A stretch of 64,000 bases of DNA from positions 186,001-250,000 of the forward strand of contig JAYKXP010000054.1 in NCBI GenBank assembly GCA_037176845.1, read 5' to 3'. The notes beneath the pieces were generated by a model. The model was not told the DNA's origin and did not search any database. It saw only the letters and a program-made list of their open reading frames with translations. Source of the stretch: Paramarasmius palmivorus (taxonomy: Eukaryota > Basidiomycota > Agaricomycetes > Agaricales > Marasmiaceae). The translations under genes and the position numbers were made by a program. Each line of letters starts with the position of its first letter. The first letter of the stretch is position 1. Below are positions 21,688-33,090 of this stretch, piece after piece.

Positions 21688-23080
21688 CATCAGGAAAAAC
21701 CTACTTTGTGAATTACGAGATATTTCATGTAATTTTCGTAAATTATCATCCAGTGTTAGGCGTCGGGGTAAATTGAACAAAATCACATAGTATTGCGGGA
21801 AATTGATATCTCAACATTTCAGTTTCTGTAAATTGGACAAAATCAAAATCCCTCAGTCCTAGTAACTCGTAATTTATCTGGATTGTGTGAACATACTACA
21901 AAGGGGTATAGATACATTTGTAGACTTGATATTGTAGTGAAGAATAGGGTGGCAGCGTAATGAACATATTATTATGTGAACTGACCAAGTTGGATGCCTT
22001 AGGTATCAAGAATGAGCTATCGGGAGTGTACGATAACGCAGGGATAACACACCTTGGATACACGTCGTCCAAAATCATCCTTCCGTAATACAAGCGGCCA
22101 CAGATTCCAGACTGCAAGAAAGTGGAATGAGAGACTCTGAGAGCATTCCGAGTGAGAGGGAGTGAGCGGCGCTGAGGCCTGAGGACAGAATCACAAAGTC
22201 GTGGTCAACATGTGACAAGTTACTTGGTGACAAGCCACTGGGTAACAGCTATGCAGTCACACCGGAAGATGCCGTGACCCCGGGCAATTGCCAGCACATC
22301 AAATATCGCGGCACTCTGAGTCTCGACGCTCGTTTCATGTTCCCCATGTTCATCCTTTGAGTATCTCGGTTCTCGCCTTCTGGTACACAACTGGGAGAAT
22401 CTGACCAGCTGGTGAGTGAGCATTTATTGGCTCTACATCCTGATATCTGACGTTTTGCATTGGTGCTAGTGGTTGACCATTCTTTCCCCGGCTCCCACAT
22501 CCAAGTATTGCTCAACGTCAACCAGAACAACACCCACCTGTCGATCTCTTTCTCGTTGCAAGGATTACACCTTTGTTTTCCAGAGCCGGCCTTGCATGTT
22601 AGTGTTCAAAACATAGCCGGATCCCGGTATGCCGTCTCCGACCCTGTTGATGGTGATTGATGGTGAGCATACTCTGCAGCCCTCCATGTAGCTTGCATCG
22701 CTAATATATTCACGCTTGTAGGTCAATCAATTTCTCATTTTAACTGTTGGTTTTGCGCTGCGAAGGTTTCTATAGTCCACGGCGGGGTGTAGTTGTAGTG
22801 TGTAGTTACTAGTATCAGCTATGTACTCAGTATAGTCTTGAATATAAATCGTTGATAACTTTCTCGTCCTATAAAGATATGACTTCCGTGATTTGAGGAA
22901 ATACTACACAATAACGAGAAGCAAAATGCGCTGAACGTGAGTCGTTATAGGGCGTTATTTACCAAAACGCGTCCGGGACCTAAATAATTGGCAGAAATAA
23001 TCAGGAATTTATATTTGCTCCTAAATTGCTTCAAATTTCGAAACATTTAGGTAAATTTACAAAGTAAGTTTTTCCTGATG
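21688..23080. mobile_element. Non-autonomous DNA-transposon-like element with 29-30 bp terminal inverted repeats
   Basis: The left end (21688-21716, starting CATCAGGAAAAAC) and the reverse complement of the right end (23051-23080) agree at 27 of 29 positions plus one 1-base gap. The element is 1,393 bp, AT-rich and carries no long open frame, as expected of a MITE-like or internally deleted element. No clear target-site duplication is visible in the immediate flanks (ends ...ACAATTGA and CTTGCTGC...), so the superfamily cannot be assigned and the insertion may be old. Confidence 0.65.
21768..21845 (+). repeat. 18-nt direct repeat pair inside the TIR element
   Basis: GTAAATTGAACAAAATCA (21768-21785) recurs as GTAAATTGGACAAAATCA (21828-21845), one mismatch, 60 bases apart. 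Subterminal repeats of this kind often bind transposase; that role is inferred. Confidence 0.55.
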
Positions 23081-23261
23081 CTTGCTGCGTAGGCATCCGG
23101 TGTTCAAGTCAGTCACAGTGTAAGCATATCTTGATAACCGGTGTTTGCATGCATGACTGGCCCACAGCGATTCATGGACGTTTACCAGGCACCCGTTCAA
23201 GGCCACCTTTGACTAGGACGCTATTACAGACCTAAGACTCAAGACCTCAGGTCTATCACAT

Positions 23262-23640
23262 TCAGGGTGATCCCAACCTTCTGTGCAACGGAATGATATG
23301 CATCAGTCGGAATCTTTTTGCTTCTGAGTCCACTTTCTGCGACTTGGCGTCCTCCGACTCCTCATTGGGATGTCCGGGTCCTTCAGCAACGTAGACCGGT
23401 AGGAACCTTTCGTTTCTAAGGTTCGAAGGGTCTGTAATGGTTGACAGATTCTCTTGTGTGCTAGTCAGGGCTGATACAAGGATTCTGAAAGGAGATCTTT
23501 GACCGCTGACGAATATCGCGATGGATTGGCCTTTATCGCGCAAGATACCGGCTTCATCCATATACCTTGCCATCCAGGGAAGCCCAATGCCCAGGAAAAC
23601 GGTGATTTCTTCACGGGTACACGCGACGCCCTATTTCTGT
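23262..23640 (-). pseudogene. Coding-like fragment, unrecognised
   Basis: An open frame with protein-like composition (EEITVFLGIGLPWMARYMDE, then GQSIAIFVSGQRSPFRILVS) that continues upstream of its first ATG to a TAG at about 23633. It has no clear start and no family I recognise. It could be the last exon of a small gene with a missed upstream exon, or a relic in this repeat-rich stretch. Confidence 0.25.
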
Positions 23641-24330
23641 CTCTTATCATTGTAGGCGGTGAAATCTCGTCGAACCACGCGTGGCTGAGCTACGTTTTTT
23701 CTTTTATTCAAAGCCGGACGTGACTGATTCGGACAGAACTCTTTCGGACGGCACGTCGAAACCGTCAAGAATCTCAAATGCCGACTGTTAAAAGCTGTGA
23801 AGGTATCACGAACCACTGTTTCGAAACATGATTGAAATTTCCGCAGCACCTTACCTCGCCCGTTGATTAAATATCAACGAGCCGGGTCAAGTTCGGTTGT
23901 GCTTCTCTACAGAGGATTCACAAGTGTTCAATTATTCAGCACCTATGAAAAGCACCATATACAGCGATATCGTGGTCTTGCGCGTTGGAACGCAGAAACG
24001 GGCTTTCCCCCTTCTCGCTACTTCAAAATTCAGCCGCCACACCAGGTATGTCTATTGTGGCGTCGTTAACATCCGTTTCTAAAGGACTTACAGTTGTCAG
24101 GTACCGGTTGACGAGCCGCAGCACTCAACAAGCCTATACTGCGGAATGATTGCAATACAGTTGAGGACTTGCCCATCCGCGTGAATTGCCTAGCCCCTCG
24201 CGTTTCCCAGACCTTCAGCGTCTGCATCTTAAGGCAATAACTGCCCGACATGCGAATGAGTTGCTAAGAACACCGAAAACAAACGATGACCATTACAAAG
24301 ATGATGCAGATATCTCTACACGAGGATTTT

Positions 24331-24340
24331 CATATAAAGG
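24331..24340 (+). promoter_or_regulatory. TATA-box-like element of the GPI-type wall protein gene
   Basis: CATATAAAGG about 90 bases upstream of the ATG at 24424, followed by a CT-rich tract (around 24370-24410) typical of strong fungal promoters. Confidence 0.55.
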
Positions 24341-24423
24341 CATGACATGACCTGCCAGATGCTCCACCAGCACCTTCATCTTCTCTTCTCTTTGTTCTTT
24401 CACCTTCACGCAAAGTATTCACG

Positions 24424-25465
24424 ATGAACTCCCTTCTTCGCACTGTTTCTGTGGCCCTCACTCTTGGAGCATCCTACGTCGTAGCAGTATGTCTGAGACA
24501 TGCCTTCCTAGTAACATTCCGTATCTGATTTTGTCCCCCAGATCCCGCAACAGGTCGTCTCTTCAGCCATCACAGTCATTGCTACTGGATCAGAAGGACC
24601 TACAACTACGATTTTCGCTAGTGATGGTATTGGCTCGACGGTGATAGCTAGTCCCACTACCATAATCTTCAGTGGCACTGCTTCGACGGTGATCGCTGGT
24701 CCCACTGCGTCGACGATTTTTGGTGGCGGAGGCACTTCTACGGTGGTGGCTCCCGGCGGTACATCTACGATATTCGCAGGTGGCAGCTCGACCATCGGTG
24801 TTTGTGTGCCACTTACGACCACGTCCGCTGGCAGTGGTATCACATCGATCGCTGGCACACCCATCACCGTCTCTTCTGGGCCAGTCGCATCTCCCACTAC
24901 CGTCTCTTCCGGGCCAGTTGCATCCCCCACTACCGTCTCTTCTGGGGCAGTCGCATCCTTCACTAGCATCGCCGACGGCACCACTTCCATTGTCACATCT
25001 GTTATTGGTGTCCCTGTGTCATCCTCCCTCGCCGACACTGCACCTACGGCCACCGTGACTGCATCTATCGCGGCTCGCAACAATGGGGGGGCCATCTCAA
25101 GTGTAGCTGCTACACCTTCCATCGGAGGCACAGGTAGCGAGCCCATCACTATTGCCACCTCCGTTATTGGCGGAACAGGCTCTGAACCAGTCACTGTCAC
25201 CTCCGTTGTTGGCGGAACAGGCTCTGAACCAGTTACTGTCACCTCCATCGCTGGGACAGGATTTTCTACCTCCGTTGTTGCGTCTGGACCAGTGACCATC
25301 ACTTCCGTTGCATCTGGCCAACCCTCCGCCTGTGTCTTCTCTCCCATTTCCTCTGGCCCTGTCACTCCGCTCCGCCAGGAGGGCGACAACAGTGGTGCTA
25401 TTGGATTGGGTGCATCGATGAGTGCCGTGGTCGCCGCCTTGTCTGCCGTCTTTGTCTTGGTGTAA
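24424..25465 (+). CDS. Ser/Thr-rich secreted, probably GPI-anchored wall protein with tandem repeats
   Basis: Exons 24424-24486 and 24542-25465 encode 328 aa. Exon 1 is exactly a signal peptide (MNSLLRTVSVALTLGASYVVA). The mature part is almost entirely Ser/Thr/Val/Gly/Pro and is probably heavily O-glycosylated. There are repeats: SSGPVASPTTV twice plus a degenerate third copy (SSGAVASFTSI), and GGTGSEPVTVTSVV-type units three times. The C-terminus (NSGAIGLGASMSAVVAALSA, then a short hydrophobic tail) fits a GPI-anchor signal with the anchor site near NSG. There are hardly any cysteines and no enzyme domain. Known for such architecture: structural wall proteins or adhesins; the specific role is unknown. 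An opposite-strand open frame (24508-25512) reflects base composition. Confidence 0.8.
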
Positions 25466-25805
25466 AGCAGTGGTCCCGAAAGTTCATGATCAAGTGAGTA
25501 CGAAGATTGCATCCCAATAATGTCTTTGACTCATGCGCCGTCCGTCTCAGGAAATGCTACGCCTGCTCAGTGACACGACTTGTCCATAACGTTTCTTTCA
25601 TGCTACCCTTTTACTTCCAGCCCTTCTCCCTCTTTCCTCTTCGCACACGATCATACTTACACCTTGTCGAACGGCATCCTGTAATTACGTCGTTGCACGG
25701 ACATTGAATTGTGATATACCTGTTTGACCATACATCACGTTGGATACACCAAAAAATACTCTACAACAATCTGTAATAAAAGAAGGGTATCTATCCATCA
25801 GTTCT
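25466..25805. other. Intergenic, convergent 3' ends
   Basis: Between the wall-protein gene (+) and the HAD phosphatase (-). Pyrimidine-rich and otherwise empty as far as I can see. Confidence 0.5.
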
Positions 25806-26944
25806 CTAGGCCTGCACAGTGAACTTCAACTTGTTCGTCTCTGGGTCAACCTCGCACTTGACAAAATCCATATTTTCCACGATGTAGTGGGCACCCAAAC
25901 CCTCGATCTTTTCCCGTTCGTGACTAGTGCATACCGCAATGACCGTAGCACCGCTCGCCACTCCCGCACGTATACCGCTAGGCGAGTCTTCGAAAACGAC
26001 ACAATTCTTGATATCGTATCCGAGGCGTTTGGCGGCCAGCAAAAAAGGATCGGGTGCTGGTTTGCCTGCCTTCAGACGTTTGTCGTCTGCAGTGACGGTC
26101 ACAGGAGGCGGTTCGATCCCGACGCGTGTCATACAGCCGTACGCTAGTGAGAAGAAGTAGTCAGCATCCTCAAGGCTACCGCGAGGTAAGTCGTGATTGC
26201 TTACCATAAGTTCTTGCACCAGATGTAGCCACTGCCCAGCGTCCATCAGGAATGGATTCGATCATTTTCTTGACTCCTGGCAGAATACGGACTGAACGGT
26301 CGACGCCAGCTGCTTCGATCTGCCATGCTTCGAGTTCGTCTTGAACCACTTGTTTGTCCTTGGGCTGCAATTCTTGCGTGCCTTCCACAATAGCGTCTTC
26401 ATAATCATTCCGGCTAAGATCAACGATGCGCGGCTCGGAAGCGGCCCGCTGGAGGTTGCTCTCAAGGCGAGAGCCAAAGGACGGACGGCGAGCATCAGAA
26501 GCAGCAAAAGAAGAGGATCGAGAGCTTGGAGAGGAGCCAGATACCGATAGAGCGGGGGTACTGGCGTCGGAGGAGGCTCCGCTGGAAGGAAAGGTGTTCT
26601 CTGGAGGATTTGCGCCTGGGCCATGCAGATGATACGCGTCGGCAAAGTATAAGATAGACTCTTCGAACTTTTGAACTTCCTCGTCCATGGCGTGCGCAGG
26701 AATTTCGGGTTTGAACTGGGCGAGATTGTCAATAGCGCGTTTGCCGTGTGTAGCTGCGATGACTTTGGCGGGGTCTTGACCAATATCGTTGGCGACCTTG
26801 CCCCAAGCGGCTTCGACGGCGGATATGGAATCTGTAAGGGTGCCATCCTATACCATATTTAGCGAGCGTCACGTAGCAAAGCAGAAAGGGACATACCATA
26901 TCAAAAAGGACGGCGTCTGCGTAGAATGTGTGTTCGGTAGGCAT
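25806..26944 (-). CDS. HAD-superfamily phosphatase (glycerol-3-phosphatase/DOG type) with a Ser-rich insert
   Basis: Haloacid-dehalogenase phosphatase of the beta-phosphoglucomutase/GPP-DOG subgroup. Exons 26944-26897, 26847-26205 and 26143-25806 encode 342 aa. Motif I reads AVLFDMDGTLTDS; motif II is in WAVATSGARTYA; the conserved Lys is in KAGKPAPDPFLLAA; motif IV is VVFEDSPSGIRAG. All catalytic residues are present. The usual family length is ~230-250 aa. The excess is a ~90-residue low-complexity insert (FPSSGASSDASTPALSVSGS and onward) in the helical cap, which normally sets substrate choice. The substrate (glycerol-3-phosphate, 2-deoxyglucose-6-phosphate or another sugar phosphate) cannot be fixed. 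Intron 1 splits motif I. Confidence 0.85.
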
Positions 26945-27484
26945 AGTGAAAAAGGTAGAATGTGGTGGTTGTTTACAAAGTCGCGATTGCGGGAGACGTA
27001 TAGGGATGACAGGCTTATATGCTTTTCAAAAAGTCAGATGACGTCAAAATCTGAAGTTTATCGAACGTACAACGAGTTGGAAGACTGAGCATCAAGGAAT
27101 TTTCGAGAGCGTGCGGTACATGTGGAGTTGTGGGGTAGCTTACAATAATCGAGTACTGTAAAGGTAAATGCCGACCATTCCTTGATATCTCTTCACCAGG
27201 CGCCAACAAATACAGGCTGGCAGGGGATGCATTCTCGACGAGACCAAGACGAGACGTTACCAGTGAAAGAATTCATAGTATACTTCAGAGATCTAAACCA
27301 AAGGCACAAGTTCCAAGACCGGAAGATAAAACGAGTCAAAAGTCCTTGCGAAGAAAGAGTTGCCATTGGTATCCCTGACTGTAATTTCCCCCAAGGTGAG
27401 GAGAGACTCGGAGTTCGTAAACGCATTTTGAGAGTGACATTGTCACACAATTGTCACGCGCTTTCCGACTTTAATTCTACCGCC
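26945..27484. other. Divergent promoter region, HAD phosphatase / mitochondrial subunit
   Basis: About 540 bases. Several short open frames but none with conserved composition. A GTCACA pair sits near 27440-27455, close to the + gene start. Nothing else is supported. Confidence 0.5.
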
Positions 27485-28073
27485 ATGTTGGCCAGAGCAG
27501 CGCTGCTGGCTCGGTCTCGGGCACAACCCTCTTCCTCTACGTCAATAATCGGTCGAAGAAATGCATCTTCACACTCAAACGATGAACATCACCATGCGGA
27601 GGAACATGACAATACTGTTTATCCCAAAGAAGGTGCGGACGACTGCCATTTATTTCTCTTCATTCCTTCTCATTGTAGTTTAGGCTTCACGTCGCCTGCA
27701 TGGAGAAACGGTGTTTTAGCAACTGCCCTTGCAATTGCTGCCTATCAATATGCTCCCGAACCCAGCGAAGATGCCTACCTCACCCAGTGGTTGAAGCTCT
27801 ACACAACGTCTTCGGAAACGTGGCTAGATATGAATGCAAGGCATACTGCGCAATCGAAGGATTCTGCGGAAACCACAGAATTATTCAACAATGGAGCTCA
27901 GCCCGTTATGCACCGACTTCGTTTCCCACAGTGAGTGCAGTAGCGTTGAACTTTTATCGTGGTGGCCTTACACATGCCCATTCAGATTACTTGACCAAGC
28001 CTCTCCTTTCCTCAATGGTGTGGGAATGAATGTAGATATGAGCGATGTCAAGGTGAAGAGGGATGGAGAGTAA
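27485..28073 (+). CDS. Probable mitochondrial complex I accessory subunit (fungal, small single-pass)
   Basis: Exons 27485-27632, 27684-27930 and 27986-28073 close in frame at 160 aa. The N-terminus is a good mitochondrial presequence (MLARAALLARSRAQPSSSTS, arginines and no acids). Then come a His-rich piece (SNDEHHHAEEHD), the motif NTVYPKEGFTSPAWR and one hydrophobic segment (GVLATALAIAAYQYAP). The soluble end has LFNNGAQPVMHRLRFPQ and LLDQASPFLNGVG. The overall pattern is that of fungal NADH:ubiquinone oxidoreductase accessory subunits of the 17.8-kDa type. This is a remembered resemblance, so the mitochondrial location is well supported and the exact subunit is not. Confidence 0.55.
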
Positions 28074-28270
28074 CTTTGGGAGTAGTAGAGGAAATGTAGG
28101 CCTAGACTTGAGAAGCGACATCACGTGATAAGCCCATCGGCGTGACAGTGACCTGAGAATGTGACAAAAACTTTTGAATTTGAAACTTGTGCGTGTGAAA
28201 CGGTCAACGAGCGTGCTTGTTGTTGCTCAACATCCCCCATCATCGTCCATTACCTCCTCGCCGTCGTCCT

Positions 28271-31200
28271 ATGCGACGACGAGCTCCTCCCGACACCATG
28301 CTCCTCATTCTTCTTCTCGTCTGCAATGTCGTCAGAGCCGCCCTTCCCCAAGTCGATTTCGATCGTATGGGCAAAGTTGGTTTAGCGGGTTCATTTGCTG
28401 GATTTGACTTTTTTCAAAATTCGTCGCTCTCTTTCGACTCTTCGTCATCGACGCTCTTTTCCCGCTCCTCGGATGGCTCATTAGCTTTCCTCACCTCTAC
28501 CAACACTGGCGGTCGTATATCTGCAGGTTGTGCGCTTAACGGAGTTTTCTATCTCGCCGGCTCCTTTTCCTCAGTTGGTTCCATTCCCGCGTCCAACATC
28601 GCGTCGTATCAACCTTCTTCCTCACAATTCTCAGCCCTCGGCTCGAATAGTCCTAATGGACAAATCGACGCTATTTACTGTGACTCGAAGGATAACAAGG
28701 TGTGGGTTGGAGGGAAATTCACGACACCAGGCAGTTCCGTAGCTGTTTGGGATGTCAAGGCAGGCTCATGGTCGCAGCCCCCCTTCGTCGGCGTCACTGG
28801 TGCACAGAGCCACGTGTACGCCATCACTTCCAATACCTCGCAGACAAGTCTGTTCTTCGCTGGATCATTCGTCGCCTCATTCCAAGGAAACGGTACTTTG
28901 AATGGAACGAACAATCCCAACGTCCCATTCTCAGCAGGAGCCACGCCATTCTCCTCCTCCCTTGTACCTGTACCACTCCAGAATGCACAGGTCGACGGCT
29001 CGCCATCAACATCAGACCCACAGTTTAGTAACATCAATAACATCCTTTGCCCCTCGGGTGAAGATGGTCCAGGCAACTCTTGGTTCGCTGCAGATGCAAA
29101 CACCGCCGTCGTCACCATCAGAAAGTTTTCCTTCATCTCTGCCAGCGGTGTTCGACTTGGGAATACCTTCCAGCCTAACCACGGAACGACAGGTTTCAGG
29201 TTTGTAGTCTCGTGAATCTATGTCCAAAATGTTGCTCATACACTCTTCCAGCGTAACTACCATCCCAGACAACAACGTTCAAACGTTGAAATATCTCGAT
29301 CCTGTCACGAACCAGAATGTCACATGTTCCGATCCCTGCCCCCTTTCCACTGATTCCTCAATCCTGTACCAGGATTTCCTATTCCCCAGTGATCTTTCTA
29401 TAACCGGTGTGCAAATCAAGTTATCTCAGTGGACTGGTTCCAGCCCTGGTTTGCATATCGCCCAGATCCTTTCCTCTGGCGCTTTTGCATCGGCAGTTCC
29501 TGATGATAACGGCGAGTCATGTTTTGCACCCAATCCATCCAACACTTCACGCACCGGTGACTGGGTAGCTCAGCAGTCAAACACGGACATTCCTGGCACT
29601 ATTCAATCTATTCTGGTCTCTGAGGTTGACGTTGGTACTTCCCCATCTTCAGGGCCCAGTTTCACGTGGATGCCATACGTTTCAGCTTCCGGACAGTACC
29701 AGATCTCAATGGTCATCCCGGGATGTGCCAATGATTGTGGTGCTCGAACATCTATCAGTGTCTCGGTATTCCCAGGCAGGGATCTACCGCCCACTATCAC
29801 CTCTGTTGACCAAGCGAACCCTGACAACACGGTTGTCCCCATCTATACCGGTCCTGTCATACCGTCATCCTCTGATTTTACCACGACAGTAGTGATGAGG
29901 TTAGATGACAACCCCAAGGGCTCAGGTCAAAATGGGAAGTACGAGATCGTCGCAGACAGAATCCAGTTGACCCTCCTCTCCGCGGATACCAGCTCCTCAG
30001 GCGATTCAAATGGTGGCACGACAGGCGTTAATTCTCGCAATGCATTTGGTTTCTTCGAATGGCCTTTATCCTCGTCCGGTAGCGATGCCACCAAGACTCT
30101 CCCCAACAACACCCTTACTTTCTACGACTCTGCCGGCTTGGGCCTCTTCAATGCATTGGGTGGGTCATCCAATGTGGATTCTGGAAACGCCGTTGTCACT
30201 AGTGTGGTGCACCACCCCAATGGTGCAGTATTCCTCGGTGGCAACTTGTCGTTGTCCTCAGGCCCAGCTTCTAGCGCTCGAAACATTGTAGCCTTTGTTA
30301 ACGGTGCATTGGAGGCTCTCGGTGACAACGGATTGGATGGTCCCGTTGCAGCGTTGTTGCTTGATGGTGATAATTTGTATGTCGGAGGTTCTTTCCAAGA
30401 CACTGCAGCAGCTTCAACAAACGGCCTGGTGAAGAACATTGGCTCGTACAACGTGCAGACCAAGAGATGGAGTGCGCTCGGAGCTGGTTTGAACGGCCCC
30501 GTAACAGGCTTGGACATTTCGAACGGCAAACTACAGGTCATCGGAAACTTTACATCAATCCTCACTTCAGCCTCTGATAATTCCGGAATTGACGCACCTG
30601 GTATCGCCGTTTGGGACACTAGTGCTTCCATATGGGCAAACAGCGGCGGCTTCGTGGTTGGAAGTATGACCATGGTCGCAAATGGAACAGACTCGACGCA
30701 ATATATTGCTGGTAGTGTTTCCGCTTTCCAGAAGTTTGGATCCGATGGTATAGTCATGGTTAGCAATGGTGACAATGGTCCCAAGGTTACTCCGTTGAGT
30801 GCACCTCTGGGTGGCGTCGCTGGTGTTTCCACTTCGGCTTCAGCGCGCAAACGATCCTATATTGCGCGTACATCCTGGATGTCCCACGTTAAGTTTCCGC
30901 GTGTTTTCGCGAAGAGGCAGTCGAGCAGCTCTTTGGCTTCTCTTCCTGCTCCTCTTCCTGCTCCGGCACCAGCTGTACTTGCAGGTGCATTTTGGACCAA
31001 CAGTTCTTCCTCCCGCGAGGTTGCGATCATTGGCGGGAACTTCTCGTTCTTGCCTTCTGGTTCGGCATTCGGCTCCCAGAGGTCACAAAGTCTTGCGATA
31101 TATGACCAAGATGAGGCTACATTAAAAGCCCTTCCTGGTAATCAAATCAATGGTACAGTCCGAACACTGTTCGTGGAGAATAACTTCCTCTACGTCGGTG

Positions 31201-32816
31201 GCGAGTTCTCGATCTCAGACGTCAATGCCAATGGATTTGCTGTTTACAATCTACAGTCGCAACAGTGGGAAACGAGTGGTATCCAATCACTCCAAACTTC
31301 GGATGGCTCAATTGTGTCTGTTCGGTCGATCAGCAGCTCTACTGCCAAGCCAAACACGATCATTGTTGCTGGACACTTTGCTCAGGCTGGTTCATTCCGT
31401 TGTCAGGCAATATGTGCGCTTGATACATCTTCGAGGCAATGGAATTCTCTCGGGAACGGTATTCAAGGAGAGGTCTCCACAGTGCTCTATGCTGGGGTAA
31501 GGAATCGTAATACTCCTCGTTTCCGCGATCTAATACAATTTATGTAGAACAACCAGGACATTTTGATCGCTGCCGGCTCCATTGGACTAGACGGAGGCGC
31601 TGTGGCAAATGTAGCCCAAATGAGTTTCTCTAACTCTTCCTGGGCTGCTGTCGGTCCAGCATCAGACTTACCAGGACCTGTGACTGCTTTGGAAATCAAT
31701 AATGGGAACACAAGTAGCATTTTTGCAGCTGGAAAGTAAGTATTGAGGGGTCTTCATTTTGCTTGCAGTCATTCACGAAACACCACAGGTCTAGCGATGG
31801 TGCCTCGTTCTTGTCTCATTATAATGGTGCGAACTGGACGACTTTGGGTACGTTGATTTAGTGTTGAGAGGAGTACCCTTCTCTAACATCAGTTTTAGCT
31901 TCTTCTTTCCAGCCAAACACGGTGGTTTCGCAGCTTGCAATGGTTCCCTTGCAGGACACTCATCCGGGCAACGCTCTCATTGAGGCCGACCGAATGCTGA
32001 TGATATCCGGGTCATTGGATGACTCCACGTTTGGCAACGCTTCCAGTGCCTTGTTCGATGGCGAAAGCTTTGTGCCGTACATTGTCTCCTCGACTGCTAC
32101 TGGAACTGCCGGATTCGTGGCATCTATGTTCCATTCATTCAAGACCTTCAGTTTTAATCAGCATCGTGAGTGCAAAAAAAATGAAATGATCTTGAGCTAG
32201 TTTCTAACATACACATAGACTTCCTGGCGACGGGCATTGTGATCCTGATATCGATTGCCATCTCCGCTGGTATTGTCTTCTTACTGGCCCTGATTGGCAT
32301 ACTATGGACACTTTTCTCGAGGCGCGATCGTGACGACAAGTTGAACAAGGATGTTCAGGAAGACGATGACGATTCGATCCACCATCGTCCTTCGTCGTTA
32401 CTTGAGCATGTCAATGCTGCGACAAGGGGCACCATCATTGGCTCTAGTACCAGCCCCAGTCCTTTCCCAGAGAAAGGAGATGAAAAGGGTTTGGCTGAGG
32501 CCCGCGATAATGATCCCTATGGCCCAGATGCAAGCAACTATGTTCGTGCTGAAACACCTTCAGATGCTTTCCACGGTATGGGCATGGAAGAGACAAGTCG
32601 CCCCGCGCATGCACGGTATTCATTTGATGGGGCAGGCGAGGGCGAACTTCCCCTTACTGCTGGAGCAGAAGTGGAAGTGTTGGACGATCGGGACCACGCG
32701 TGAGTACTCTTTCATCGAGCCTTGTTACGCAAACTGATGTCGCCTTTAGTTGGTGGTACGCTCGTGATGTCAGGACAGGAAGAGAAGGAGTAGTTCCTGC
32801 CGCCTATCTGTATTAG
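28271..32816 (+). CDS. RAX2: Rax2-like cortical polarity marker with a C-terminal SH3 domain
   Basis: Large single-pass plasma-membrane protein of the Rax2 family, a landmark for bud-site or hyphal-tip polarity. Exons 28271-29199, 29252-31496, 31548-31735, 31789-31847, 31893-32165, 32219-32699 and 32750-32816 close in frame at 1,413 aa. The N-terminus is a signal peptide (MLLILLLVCNVVRA core). The ectodomain has kelch-like repeat strands (GVFYLAGSFSSVGSI, KVWVGGKFTTPG, NLYVGGSFQDTA, NFLYVGGEFSISD). One transmembrane helix follows (ATGIVILISIAISAGIVFLL) with stop-transfer FSRRDRDDK. The ~150-residue cytoplasmic tail ends in a compact SH3 domain: AHARYSFDGAGEGELPL, VEVLDDRDHAWWYARD and GVVPAAYLY. 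Yeast Rax2 has no such domain, so this form could bind polarity partners directly (inference). Confidence 0.9.
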
Positions 32817-33090
32817 ATATATATTGTTTTCCCGTTCTCTAGTCTCGTCTCTCGTTTCGTACTTAATGATTGGTTCACGTTTTTTCTATACCCTTGCATT
32901 TCATGTTCCGGTGTTTCGTAGTCGCGTCGCAGTATTCTCGCTATGCATAGCCAGCACTTAATAGTTATCGGACGAGTATGAATGTTTGTGAAGTATGGAA
33001 CTATGTTAGATATATTTTTGACGTCGCAATGATGGAACAGGATCACTGCAATACTGTGGAAACGTCAGAAACGCGGTATGTATCGTGATG

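Larger units (their letters stand above)
21588..24423. other. Gene-poor, AT-rich region with an inverted-repeat element and degraded coding-like fragments
   Basis: No confident gene across ~2.8 kb, in contrast to the dense packing elsewhere. It contains the TIR-flanked element 21688-23080, a short repeat pair at 21768/21828 and a coding-like fragment at 23262-23640 (-). The rest shows nothing I can name. Confidence 0.6.

Noticed and set aside
21680..23090. Target-site duplication of the TIR element
   Set aside because: Immediate flanks share no direct repeat longer than chance, so no TSD and no superfamily is asserted.
24508..25512. 334-aa open frame on the minus strand opposite the wall-protein gene
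   Set aside because: It mirrors the low-complexity Ser/Thr/Val repeats of the plus-strand gene; signal peptide, intron and GPI tail all support the plus strand.
28675..29136. 153-aa minus open frame within RAX2 exon 1
   Set aside because: Antisense to a well-supported exon; composition is explained by the coding strand.
30122..30850. 242-aa minus open frame within RAX2
   Set aside because: Antisense shadow of the Rax2 ectodomain; no conserved features and no independent start context.
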